A stretch of 31,801 nucleotides of DNA from positions 1-31,801 of the forward strand of contig JANQBS010000376.1 of NCBI GenBank assembly GCA_033085395.1, in the 5' to 3' direction. Of the stretch, positions 21,526 to 31,801 are shown piece after piece (position 1 is the stretch's first letter; every line of letters starts with the position of its first letter). A program made the translations under genes and the position numbers. The notes beneath the pieces were generated by a model, which saw nothing but the letters and a program-made list of their open reading frames with translations, did no database searches and had not been told where the DNA came from. Source of the DNA: Xanthoparmelia taractica (taxonomy: Eukaryota; Ascomycota; Lecanoromycetes; Lecanorales; Parmeliaceae).

Positions 21526-24500
21526 ATGGCTGAGGCATTGCAAGTTCTTCTCTTTGGCGACGAGACAGGCGACTTCCGAGAGCTGCTGCAAAAGCTTTGC
21601 GAACGTCAAAGAGGAAATGTCTTCTCTCATTTTATCGTTAGACTGAATCAAGTTTTGCGTGATGAAGTGCGCCGGCAGCCTCGCTATGTCAAGAGATTGA
21701 TTCCACCATTCACGGACGTTCTAGATCTCGTGAAACAGTACCGGGACTCGACTACCCGCAATCAAATTCTTGAGACTACCCTCGCTTGTGTATGCCAGCT
21801 AGGGAGTATTATTAGGTTCGCCCTCCGATAATTACTAGATGACTACACGTAATAACAGTCTGCATAGCTTCTTCGATGATCACCCATCTCATCATATCGT
21901 ACCCTCGAACACCATCCTTGTGGGGCTGTGCACAGGATTGCTAGGCGCGACAGCTGTATCGGCTAGCAGTGGCGTACTTGATCTGGTAGCCAATGCACTG
22001 AGAGTTGTTAGAGTTGCCTTCAGAATTGGTGTTAAAGTGAACGATGCCGCACAGCGCCTGTCCATAGCTCACGATGTTCAAGTCAAAGAAAGTTGGTCAA
22101 GACTTGTCGTGGGTGTTCAAAAGGAAGCCTCGACTGCCGAGGTCGAGCAGTTCAATGAGAGAAAGGTGAGAAAGCTTACGGGGAGCATCTTTACCCTCGA
22201 TACGAAGCTGAGACATGTCTTAGGCCTTACCGCATGCTAGTCGTGCCTATATAAGTTCCGACAGCAGAGAAGTGGTTACCATCAGTGGACCGCCGGCTAC
22301 CCTCGAAGCGCTATTTCAGGAGTCAGAGTACTTTCGCCAACGCAAGACAGTACCTCTTGATATATTTGGCCCTTTCCATGCGCCACATTTGTACAGCGAT
22401 GTCGATGTCGAAGAAATTGTACAGCCAATAACCGAGACGACTGTGACGCTAGCTTCTCCGTCAATTCGTGTCATCTCAGGTGTCACAGAGATGTCTCTTC
22501 AAGATGTAGGCATGGACCAAGTCTTGAGACAAATTGTGGGCGCTATCTTGGTTCGGCCACTTTCGTTTGACCATGTACTTACCGCGGTCGTCTCGGAAGC
22601 AAGAGACTCAGGCAGAGAAAAATGCAAGATCTCTTCTGTAGGACCTTCAAATGCATCTTCTAGCATTTTATCGGCCTTAAAAGCAGGGACAGAGCTTGAA
22701 GTGAGCCCAGGGGAACAGCTTGGGCCGACAAAACCTGCAAGTGATCCATCAGGAACGTCTGTGAAGATCGCTGTTGTGGGAATGTCCGGCCGCTTCCCGA
22801 ATGCCGACAATCTCGAAAGTCTCTGGAGCTTGTTGGAACAGGGACTAGATGTCCATCGAAGAGTTCCTCCGGATCGATTTGACATTGACGCGCATTACGA
22901 TCCTACGGGTAAAAGGAAAAATACTAGTCATACTCCCTACGGTTGCTTCATTGAAGAACCGGGCTTGTTCGACCCACAATTCTTCAATATGTCGCCTCGC
23001 GAAGCCTATCAAACAGATCCCATGGGGCGACTAGCTTTGGTAACAGCCTACGAGGCCCTTGAAATGTCAGGTTTCATGCCTAATAGGACACCTTCGTCTA
23101 TGTTAGATCGTGTTGGTACTTTTTACGGCCAGACGAGCGATGATTGGCGACAAGTCAATGCAGCACAGAACATCGACACATATTACATCCCGGGGACTAT
23201 ACGTGCATTTGCTTCAGGACGTATCAACTACATCTTCAAATTCAAAGGGCCGAGCTACAACGTTGATACCGCTTGCTCGTCAAGCTTTGCCGCGATTCAA
23301 CTAGCCTGTACATCTCTCCAAGCAAAAGAATGCGATACAGCAGTAGCTGGTGGCCTCAATATTATGACAACACCAGATCTCTTTGCTGGACTTAGCCGTG
23401 CACAGTTCTTGTCTAAAACCGGCTCTTGTAAAACATTTGACGACACTGCGGACGGCTTCTGTCGAGGTGATGGTGTCGCAACTGTCATTTTGAAGAGGTT
23501 GGAGGACGCAGAGATTGATAACGACCCAATTTTGGGCGTTATCTTGGGAACAGCAACCAACCACTCTTCGGAAGCTGTGTCAATTACTCAGCCCCATGCT
23601 CCGGCTCAAGAATTCCTATACAGGAAGATATTGAGCAATACTGGTATTGACGCCCGTGATATTAGCTACGTAGAGATGCACGGAACAGGAACGCAAGCTG
23701 GTGACGGAGCTGAGATGAAATCTATTTCCAATGTTTTTGCTCCGCGAGCTCAACGACGTCTACCGGGCCAAACACTTCAGCTTGGAGCTCTCAAAGCGAA
23801 TATTGGCCATGGGGAGGCTTCTGCTGGGGTCACGTCTCTAATCAAAGTCTTGCTTATGCTCCAACAAAATGCCATTCCTCCACATGTCGGAATCAAAGGC
23901 ATTATGAATACAACCTTTCCCCCCGATATTGAAGAGAGAGGAATCCGCATCCCTCTCACTAGAACCCCATGGCTTCCTCCAAGTGGCGGAAAGCGGCGAG
24001 CATACGTGAACAACTTCAGCGCAGCAGGCGGAAACACTGGCCTCCTCCTAGAAGATGCTCCTCAATCCGCAAAGACTGGCGAAGATGATCCTAGAAGGAC
24101 ATTCGTTGTTTCGGTAACCGCGAAGTCGTCTTGGTCTTTGGAGCAGAATATCCAGAAACTTGTCTCCTTCCTTGAGACGAAGCCCGCTACATCATTATCG
24201 AGTCTCTCCTATACTACTACTGCACGAAGGACTCAGCTACCTTACCGGATTTCTGTTGCCGTATCGACCACGTCGGAGGCCAAGGAAGCCTTGAAGTCGG
24301 CTCAGGCTGAAAGTATCAAACCTAGTCCGACGAACCCTCCCAAAGTCGTGTTTGTATTTACCGGTCAAGGTGCACACTACCGGTCGCTGGGAAAGCAGCT
24401 TTTCGAGAGTTCAAGACAATTTAGATCTGATATTATGCACTTTGAAAGAATTGGTCGCAGCCAGGGCTTTCCATCATTTCTACATCTCATAGATGGCACT

Positions 24501-27500
24501 GTCACAGACGATACCTCTTTTTCGCCTTTCGTGTTACAGCTTGGACAAACCTGCATCCAGATGGCGTTAGCGCGATTATGGAAATCTTGGGGTATCTCGC
24601 CGAGTGCTGTCCTTGGCCACAGCCTGGGCGAATATGCTGCATTGAACGTGGCAGGTGTCCTATCTATCAGCGATACTATATTTCTTGTTGGACGAAGAGC
24701 AGAACTTCTCGAGAAGCACTGCACGGCCGGAACTCATGCGCTACTGGCCGTTGCCACATCTGTGACTTCTACTCGCCAATCCCTCGTCGGCGATAAAACC
24801 GAAGTTGCTTGCGTTAATGGACCACGAGAGACTGTTATTAGTGGCTCAACAGAACAACTGATGTCTTATTCAAAGACTCTCAAGGCAGCCGGCATCAAAT
24901 CTGTTTTAGTTCCGTGCGCTTACGCTTTTCATTCGGCCCAGGTGACACCCATTCTGCAGCCAATGAAGAAGTTGGCCAGCTCCATTACTTTCAGAAACGC
25001 AACAGTACCCATCATTTCTCCTATGCTTCAGAATGTAGTGACTGATGAAGATGTCTTCGGTCCAGAGTATCTGGCTCGTCACGCCCGAGAAACCGTCGAC
25101 TTTCTGGGCGGTATCACGGCTGCGAAAGAGAAAGGGTTAGTTGACCTGAACACGATTTGGATTGAGATTGGTCCAGCGCCCGTCTGCTCTGCTTTTATCA
25201 AATCGAGCCTCGGATCTGAGACAGTAACTGTGCCATCACTCCGCAAGAAGGAGAGTCCTTGGAGGACTATGTCAAGTGGACTTAGTGTCCTGCATCGTAA
25301 AGGATTGAATATTGATTGGGATGAAGTCCATTGTGAATATGAATCGTCCCATATAGTTCTTCCTCTACCCAGCTATACATTCGAGAACAAAACCTACTGG
25401 CTCGACTATACCAACAATTGGTGTCTAACTAAAGGGGAGGTCATGGAGGCACCGACCAAGAAACACAGAGGGCGTCATTTATCTACATCCTCTGTCCAAG
25501 AATTGACCAAAGAAGATTATGGAGACAATATCACATTGGTGGCTGAATCTGATCTGTCTGACCCCGATCTGAATGATGCGATGTCTGGACACCTGGTGAA
25601 TGGATCGGCGCTTTGCCCATCAGTATGTGCATGTAGCCAATCTTTAATTCGAGCTAACAGTAATACAGGGTGTATACGCTGATATGGCACTGACATTAGC
25701 AGGCTACCTGCATAGAAAGGTCAACAGGAGCGCAGAGGATACCCCAATGAATGTGCGCCAGTTGGAAATTATGAAGCCTTTGATCGCAAAGGGCCGCGAT
25801 GCAAAAGGACAACAAGTTTTGAGGATATGCGCCACAGCTACGCGACCTCTCAAGACTGTCAGAATTACGTACAATAGCATATCTCACGACGGTAGTGACG
25901 GGGATTTGCATGCTTCATGTGTTGTTGAATACGGAGATGCAAAATCTTGGCTTGCGGACTGGTCTCGAAATGCTTATTTATTTCGGTCACGGATCGATGT
26001 CTTGAGTCAAAGTGCTGATGCTCGCAAATACAAAAAGATCAGCCGTGAGCAGGCATATGAAGTCTTCGCTTCCTTGGTCCAATATGATCAGAAATACCAC
26101 GGCATGAAAGAGGTCATTCTCGACAGCAACAACTTCGAGGCCACTTCATTGATCGAATTTCGGGCTACCGAGAGCGACGGTGATTTCGAGGCAAATCCCT
26201 ACTGGATCGACAATATTACTCACCTTTCGGGATTCGTTCTCAATGGCTCCGGTGCCATCGACTCGAAGAAACAAGTTTACATCTCTCATGGTTGGGAGTC
26301 TTTGCAAATTGTACGCCCGCTGTCAGCCCGCAAATCGTACCGCAACCATGTCAAGATGCATCAAGGAGCAAGACAAACAATGATTGGCGACGTTTATGTA
26401 TTTGATGGAGAAGACATGGTCGCCCTAGTCGGAGGTGTAAAGTTCCAATGCATTCCACGGTCTCTTCTTAACAAGCTTCTACCGCCCACTCATGGAGCTG
26501 TAGATCATCCAAAGGCTCAGATTCTGTCTCTCTCCGGCATGAGTGGCATTGCTGGCCTTCCAAAGGCTGAGCATCCTGAGATCAAGAAGTCCTCTGCCCC
26601 AGCCCTGATCGAGACGCCGAATAAATCCACCGCATCAGCATCCCATCCTCAAAATGAGAACGGCTCCGTTATCACTGGTTTCATGAACATTATCTCCGAA
26701 GAGCTGGGTTTGGCACTGTCGGAACTTCCTGAAGGAGCCACCTGTAATGATGTGGGACTGGACTCACTAATGTCACTTACGATTACTGGGCGGATACGTG
26801 AGGAGCTTGAAGTAGATGTCCCTACCTCCTTGTTCGTAGGCAACGCTACCATCGCTGAGTCTAAAGCTGGAATTCTCGCTCTTGGCGGTGATGATTCGAA
26901 CGGAGGTCCGTCAAACGAAAGTGCGTCAAGTGGCAGTGCGGCAATTACGGATGCGACGAGCGGCGGTGCGATGACTCGAAACACCTCATTTGGAGGTGAG
27001 ATTACAGAAGATTCAACCGAAAGCACTGTAGAGAAAACTCTGAGCATCATCTCCGAAGAGTTGGGCATTGAGCAGTCAGACCTTCTTGAAATGAGCGATT
27101 TTGCTGCAATGGGCGTCGACTCACTTATGTCACTCACTATCTCAGGACGAATTCGTGAGGAACTCGACTTGGACATTCCAACGTCCTTTTTTGTTGACCA
27201 CCCTAGTATCAATGAGGCAACAATGGCGATCTCGGCTTTGATGGGCGTCAACTCGGGTGGAGATACCACACCGATCAGCTACACCGAGAATACCACGCCA
27301 GAAGAGGTTGACACGACACCAAGCACGCTAAATCCAGATGGTGAGAGCCTGACAAGTTCGATTGTGGAAGTTCGAGCGAATGGAGAATCACTTCGCCCGG
27401 CTACCTCGATATTGCTCTCAGGCAGTGCCAAAACCGCCTCAAAGACTTTGTTCCTCTTCCCTGATGGCTCAGGGTCCGCAACCTCATATGCCATGCTTCC

Positions 27501-28232
27501 CAGCGTTTCCCCCAATCTATGCGTCTACGGTCTTAACTGTCCTTTTATGAAATCTCCCGCAGACTATACGAATGGCATCGATAGCGTCTCAGCGCAGTAC
27601 CTCACTGAGATCAAGAGACGACAGCCCCACGGTCCATATTATCTTGGCGGATGGTCCGCAGGCGGTGTGATCGCGTATCAAGTTGCGCACAAGTTGCTAA
27701 AGATGAGCGAAAAGATCGACCGTCTCTTCTTGATCGACTCACCATGTCCCATCGGCTTGGAACCGTTGCCCTCCTCCTTGCTCCACTTCGTCGACTCCGT
27801 TGGATTACTCGGCACTCAGAGCTCACCGCCCGAATGGTTGATTCCGCACTTCGAGGCCTCGATTGCCAATCTTGCGGCCTATATGCCGCGCCCGATGGAC
27901 TCGCTTGAAGCACCAAAGACTCTGATCATCTGGGCCCGCGATGGACTGTGCAAAGACCCCAAAGATCGAAAATTCCCAAGGTCCGCAAGTGAGGCGAAGA
28001 GCGTTGGATTCTTGCTTGACGATAGGCATGATCTCGGACCCAACGGATGGGACAGGCTCTTGGGGGAGGAGAACATCATCACGGTGCCTGTTCAAGGCAA
28101 TCATTTTACAATGATGAGAGAACCATATGTAGGTGTCTCTCACCATAACTTTATGACCAACACGTTCTAACACTCTTGTCGCAGGTGCAGCAGGTAGCGG
28201 CTTTGATACGCCGTGGTCTCGGAGAGGATTAG
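21526..28232 (+). CDS. Non-reducing polyketide synthase, SAT-KS-AT-PT-ACP-ACP-TE
   Basis: Exons are 21526-21815, 21859-22165, 22224-25622, 25669-28128 and 28185-28232, giving 2167 aa; introns are 43, 58, 46 and 56 nt, all in phase. The starter-unit acyltransferase has the GLCTG cysteine motif, and splicing restores SRAYISSDSREVVTISGPP. The KS has Cys550 (DTACSSS), His685 (HGTGT) and His728. The malonyl-AT has Ser999 in GHSLGEY. The product-template domain has His1322 in SGHLVNG and a candidate Asp1513. Two carrier domains carry Ser1698 and Ser1817. The thioesterase has Ser1995 in GGWSAGG, the LIDSPCP stretch and His2144. The last 15 codons lie in a separate exon. It makes and cyclises a poly-beta-keto chain; this TE type usually does Claisen cyclisation, as in wA/PKS1-like and cercosporin-type synthases. 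The starter is probably acetyl or short acyl. Chain length is not readable. Confidence 0.97.
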
Positions 28233-28750
28233 TGCTGTGAAGGTAGCCCTATTGTGGATCAGCGTGGACTAGTGAATAGAGAACTTCCTGTCTGTCATTT
28301 ACATTTTACCATAGCACTCCGCGACTCTAGACGGCCTTGAGTCGGCTTTGTTCTCCGCGTGCTTCTCGCTTTACCGCTCAGTAGATACGAGGGTGTTGTA
28401 AACATTTGCTGAGCTTAGATTCTTTTTGGGCCCTGTAACCGGCATCGCCGTATTTTATTCAAACAGAATCTGTGGATTCTTCACTGAAGACAGCAATTTT
28501 CTAGAAAATCCTTCGTGTCAGGGCGGCACAGGCGGGTCACAAAGGAGATCAGTGTCGGGGAATGCTACAAGGAAGGAAGGAAGAACAAGGATATCCAGAA
28601 GCAGATGTAGTGAAGAAGCAGCGGCATTAATCAAGCGTCAGTTCTTGTTTGGAGTATATCTATAAGGAAGTAGTAAGACTAGTGAGGTCTGAATGGACTA
28701 GCTTCATTGCGGACAAGGGTGCAGATTTGGTATGTCCAAGATAGCTAATC
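28233..28750. other. Convergent 3' intergenic region
   Basis: The 518 bp between the NR-PKS stop and the stop of the second monooxygenase hold the two 3' untranslated regions. The ORF at 28426-28665 shows no domain and is most likely chance. I see no distinct terminator element. Confidence 0.5.
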
Positions 28751-30118
28751 CTATTCAAGCCTTGAGCGTATAGTATTTTGTAAAGTCATGACAAGTAGCA
28801 TGGACGCTCTAAAAGGTGTTAGTATGGCAAGAGAGACAAAAAGCAGTGGGAGTGGTACATTGTCGATTTTCTCTTTAATTTTTGGATCCCTCTTCGCAGC
28901 AGCGCACATGGAAATGAAAGGGTCCTTCTCGATCGCGGCGTCCGTATCCAAAGTCGAGATCCGAAGGAAGTTCGAAGTCGAGATCGGATCGATAACAGTG
29001 TTGAAGATGGACCTTCGGACTTCATCGTACTTGTCCAAAATACTGTCATCCGCCTGGCCAGTCGCAATGCCTTCCAAACATTCAAACAATCCCTTCACAT
29101 CTGCGAATCCTCCCGTCAGGCCCAGACCGCCCCAGGGATTACACAGATGCGCAGCGTCTCCTGCTAGACAGATCCGACCGACCCGGAATCTCTCGGCGCA
29201 TCTCTGATGGAGCTTGTATGGACTGATATTTGTTAAGGTATAGTCTCCAGGTTTGGGATGACCGGGGAGTATTCGCTCATAATGGACTGGTTGGTTATCG
29301 ATAACTTGTTGTAAAGTCATGTTCTTGTCTTCTTGATATGCGACTCGCCATAATCCGTTTTTTGTGAGACGGGCGACAAGGTGGCCCTCTTGTGGGTGAA
29401 CGATAGCATTTACATCATCATAGCCAAATCTGTGAAATGGGTAGTAAACCTATGAATTATCAGCTGCGGATCATATTCCTCGCTCGTCTCCTACTCACAT
29501 CCGTTGCCACAAATTGGACATCCCATGTCTTCCCTGGGAAGTTCTTTTCTCCAAATAACGATTTTCTCACTCGGCTAGTCCCTCCGTCACAGCCACATAG
29601 AAAGTCTCCACTAATTCTTCTTTCAGTCCCATCCTGCTCCTTGATAGTAGCCCATGCGGAATTCTCATCCTGGCCAACATCTACTACCCGATGGTTCCAT
29701 TTCAGGAGGATATTGCGGTTCCTTTCCGCATGAGATAGCAATATCTCACATAACATCCCTATAGGCAGGACAATTGTAGCGTCAGGACTCTTTGACACTG
29801 CGACGTCTTCAACAGTGACGATAGGGGTACCGTCAAATCTTCGGTATGTCCAGTCCTTCGGCAAGAAGCCAGCGCGTCGAACGTCTTCCAACACACCAGC
29901 ACACCTGAAGATTTGAACCCCAGGGGCCGTCAAGTGCACGGCCCGTGGCCGGTTATCTATGGTTTTTTCTCTATCTATCAATGTCACTTCTATTCCAGCT
30001 TGCGCGAGCGCTAAGCTCAAAGATAGGCCGCAAGGACCGGCTCCTACGACGATGACCTAGATAGAGAAAAGTCTCAGGATTGTATTACAGAGGCTGGATG
30101 AGCATTACTTACATGCAT
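28751..30118 (-). CDS. FAD-dependent monooxygenase, UbiH/PHBH-like with hydrophobic C-terminus
   Basis: Exons are 30118-30113 (ATG-CAT only), 30056-29499 and 29449-28751, giving 420 aa. Introns are 56 nt (GTAAGT...TCTAG) and 49 nt (GTGAGT...CATAG). The two-codon first exon is supported because it places a Met directly before the FAD-binding strand VIVVGAGPCG. The DG motif reads CGCDGGTSRVRKSLF and the GD motif ICLAGDAAHLCNPWGGLG. The middle exon junction gives VATDVYYPFHRFG. The end (PLPLLFVSLAILTPFRASML) is hydrophobic and could be a membrane anchor or an amphipathic helix. It is a class A flavoprotein hydroxylase and would hydroxylate, or possibly ring-open or epoxidise, the aromatic polyketide with NAD(P)H and O2. 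It converges on the NR-PKS. TCGGAT-type hexamers cluster about 470-720 bp upstream. Confidence 0.9.
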
Positions 30119-31448
30119 GGCTGTGATTCTGAATAAACTGAACGGATCCAATAACAAAACAAAAAAAGGTTGCAAGAAGCGATGATCTCGAGGCCTTGGG
30201 GCAACGCCCAGTACTGTCGCAGTGATTCCTAAAAGGCTTCCTTGAGAAGAGATTGGTAATCAAGATTGTCTTCCTCGGAAGGGTCTAGAGCCTCAGGGCC
30301 GGCAGCTACCTTGTTCCTCTTCCCAAAACGTAGACTCTTATGATTGGAGTGTAGACGATTGCCGACGGCTTAGAGTATTCCAAAGCTCGTTACTAACAAG
30401 ATGAAAATGTGTATAGATTGCGTACCAGCTGATTGAGTAGTATGAGTATACGCACGCCTGATCATTACCCAGTGACCCTGGAAGGACTCACTCCAGCTAG
30501 AGCAAGTAAGATGCTTATAACACTCATATTTCGTCCTCCGTACACAGGCAGATAGGCGTCGTGACTCTAAGATCGTCAAAAGCACAAGATCCGAGTAGCC
30601 GAAGTAGATGAATCATTTCTCTTCGGATCTACTCTACCATGGCGCTGGCTTGTTGATGCAGTCTCCGAGTCAGCAGCATTGACCCGGTAAATTGATGACA
30701 TTGAAAGCGAATGTCGCGGGACTTGACCTCCTGTGAGTCTATCCTCTACGCGTAGGTATTGCAACACTGACACCCATTCATAAGCACGATATCCGAGATC
30801 CCGAATAGCCGGAGGACAACATAGAGCGGTGCTTTTTATCCGAATCTGCTGTTCGCCTCTACCATTCTTACACGATTCCCGGATCTGCACAGGTATTCAG
30901 GAATAGTAGGCGAATCGCTGCGTACTCACATATGATTCTTCTCATTGCTGGTTATCCCATCCACTATCAAGGCGTAAATCTCAGGAGTTCCCGACTGAAA
31001 ACCAAAAATTCCCTTCTTTTAACTCATCATATATCAACAACGAGAACGTTATATAAAAGATGTTTGGCTTCGCGATTGTTTTACTTGAAGGGGACTACAT
31101 CTTTGTAGTCAAAATATTTATCATAAGCCTTGTCGTTCAAAAGTTATGATGTTGCGAATACAGCCTGATTTGATGTTCTGCCAAGACATTTTACGCCCAC
31201 TGTGAAGCGCCTTGTCTGCGGGCGACATAGCCATCTCAAGTCTCTTGAGTACATGCTAGAGTATGTGAAAACATAAGAATACGTCATGTCTCAAACTCCA
31301 ACAGTAAGTAGTAGTGATTGGCTTGATTTATACTATTCTCTGGACAGGTGCTCTAATAACAACCAGTTAAAAATGGGTGTCATTTATCACCTCATCCTAA
31401 GCAATTCCATTCAAATGCCTCCAGCAATCTCGGCGGCTTGCTTTCCGA
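30119..31448. promoter_or_regulatory. Promoter side of the second monooxygenase; otherwise no supported gene
   Basis: About 1.3 kb. It contains ATCCGA (30589-30594), TCGGAT (30623-30628), ATCCGA (30791-30796) and ATCCGA (30838-30843). Two loosely similar modules, at about 30587-30650 and 30789-30870, each carry a CCGA(G/A)TAGCC-like element and then a CTCTACCAT element. ORFs at 30370-30585 and 30576-30890 (minus) lack domain or codon support. Confidence 0.4.
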
Positions 31449-31649
31449 CTACCTAAGTTGTCCTTGAATAAACCCTCTCACGATGAAATTTGTCCAGCTC
31501 GTATCATAAGGTAGATCTACTCGTACATGCCGCAAGAACGCTGACCATGGTATAGGGCCGCTGAAAGGAAACGCCAAAACCCCTTTTGGTAGGGAGGCAC
31601 AAAAGTCCAAACCCTGCCAAATTGTGAAATATTCTGAGCATAGAGCCAT
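31449..31649 (-). CDS. Hypothetical protein fragment at the contig end
   Basis: A 66-codon minus-strand ORF reads like genuine protein (for example GVLAFPFSGPIPWSAFLRH, then RVDLPYDTSWTNF). The frame is open a further 7 codons upstream of the first Met, to a stop just before. A TTAG at its 3' end, next to GTAGTCGG, could be part of a splice site leading to a short further frame. I do not recognise the family. It may be an exon of a gene whose remainder is outside the contig, or a remnant. Confidence 0.25.
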   Translation of the reverse strand: MALCSEYFTIWQGLDFCASLPKGVLAFPFSGPIPWSAFLRHVRVDLPYDTSWTNFIVRGFIQGQLR

Positions 31650-31723
31650 AATAGGGAGCCATGCGATTTAGTCTAGCCACACAATGGCTCCATCTCCATC
31701 ATGACACAGGGTATTGCATAGAC

Positions 31724-31725
<2 letters not shown>

Positions 31726-31801
<76 letters not shown>
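31726..31801. other. Terminal poly-G run, probable sequencing or assembly artefact
   Basis: Seventy-six consecutive G with no interruption end the window. Two-colour short-read chemistry calls no-signal cycles as G, and such tails can be built into contig ends. A biological G76 tract is unlikely. The preceding sequence is ordinary. Confidence 0.85.

Noticed and set aside
26649..27269. 206-codon minus-strand ORF
   Set aside because: It is antisense to the two ACP domains of the NR-PKS and is a shadow of their repetitive Ser/Glu-rich linkers.
16991..28232. A functional reducing/non-reducing PKS pair making a resorcylic acid lactone, as in radicicol clusters
   Set aside because: The halogenase and head-to-head PKS layout fit, but the reducing PKS here lacks KS, AT and ACP, and the NR-PKS has two ACPs with a Claisen-type thioesterase motif.
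21526..28232. Azaphilone-type NR-PKS
   Set aside because: There is no methyltransferase or reductive release domain; the enzyme ends in a thioesterase.
30576..30890. 104-codon minus-strand ORF
   Set aside because: No domain signal or splice support; it overlaps repeated promoter-like motifs.
1..31801. tRNA genes, rRNA, CRISPR arrays, or a zinc-cluster transcription factor gene
   Set aside because: I saw no T-arm-like signature with a matching cloverleaf, no regular repeat-spacer array, and no C-x2-C-x6-C zinc-cluster motif in any translated frame I read.

Overview
The window looks like a contig end from a filamentous ascomycete (Pezizomycotina). Genes are split by 43-82 nt introns with GTRNGY donors, CTRAC-like branch sites and YAG acceptors. 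The proteins are typical fungal secondary-metabolism families. The left 2.5 kb is AT-rich and has the dinucleotide pattern of repeat-induced point mutation (RIP). The right end is a run of 76 G, probably a sequencing or assembly artefact.

Layout, left to right: a RIP-mutated repeat (1-2480); a spacer with KpnI-type GGTACC repeats; a very GC-rich NmrA/isoflavone-reductase-like gene (+, 3739-4747); a DHA2-type MFS exporter (-, 5409-7073); a divergent promoter; a class II O-methyltransferase (+, 8449-9809); a YCII-like small protein (-, 9986-10462); a flavin-dependent phenolic halogenase (-, 11280-13399); an unrecognised ORF (-, 13469-13762); a phenol-2-monooxygenase-type flavoprotein (-, 14106-16099); the core of a reducing PKS lacking KS, AT and ACP (-, 16991-20091); a ~1.1 kb divergent promoter; a complete non-reducing PKS, SAT-KS-AT-PT-ACP-ACP-TE (+, 21526-28232, 2167 aa); a second FAD monooxygenase (-, 28751-30118); and 1.6 kb without a clear gene. 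Exon boundaries were worked out by hand from splice signals, reading phase and family motifs. The main genes all close in frame.

Functionally this is an aromatic polyketide cluster. The NR-PKS should make and cyclise a poly-beta-keto chain and release it by a Claisen-type TE. Two flavoprotein hydroxylases, the halogenase and the O-methyltransferase would decorate it, and the MFS protein would export it. A chlorinated, O-methylated, oxidised naphthol, naphthoquinone, naphthopyrone or related aromatic is the best inference. The exact product cannot be read from the sequence.

The most unusual element is the truncated reducing PKS. Its splice sites and reading frame are preserved over about 1000 codons and its ketoreductase motifs look intact, yet it has no loading or carrier domains. 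A recurring TCGGAT/ATCCGA hexamer in most cluster promoters is a candidate operator for a pathway regulator that is not in the window.
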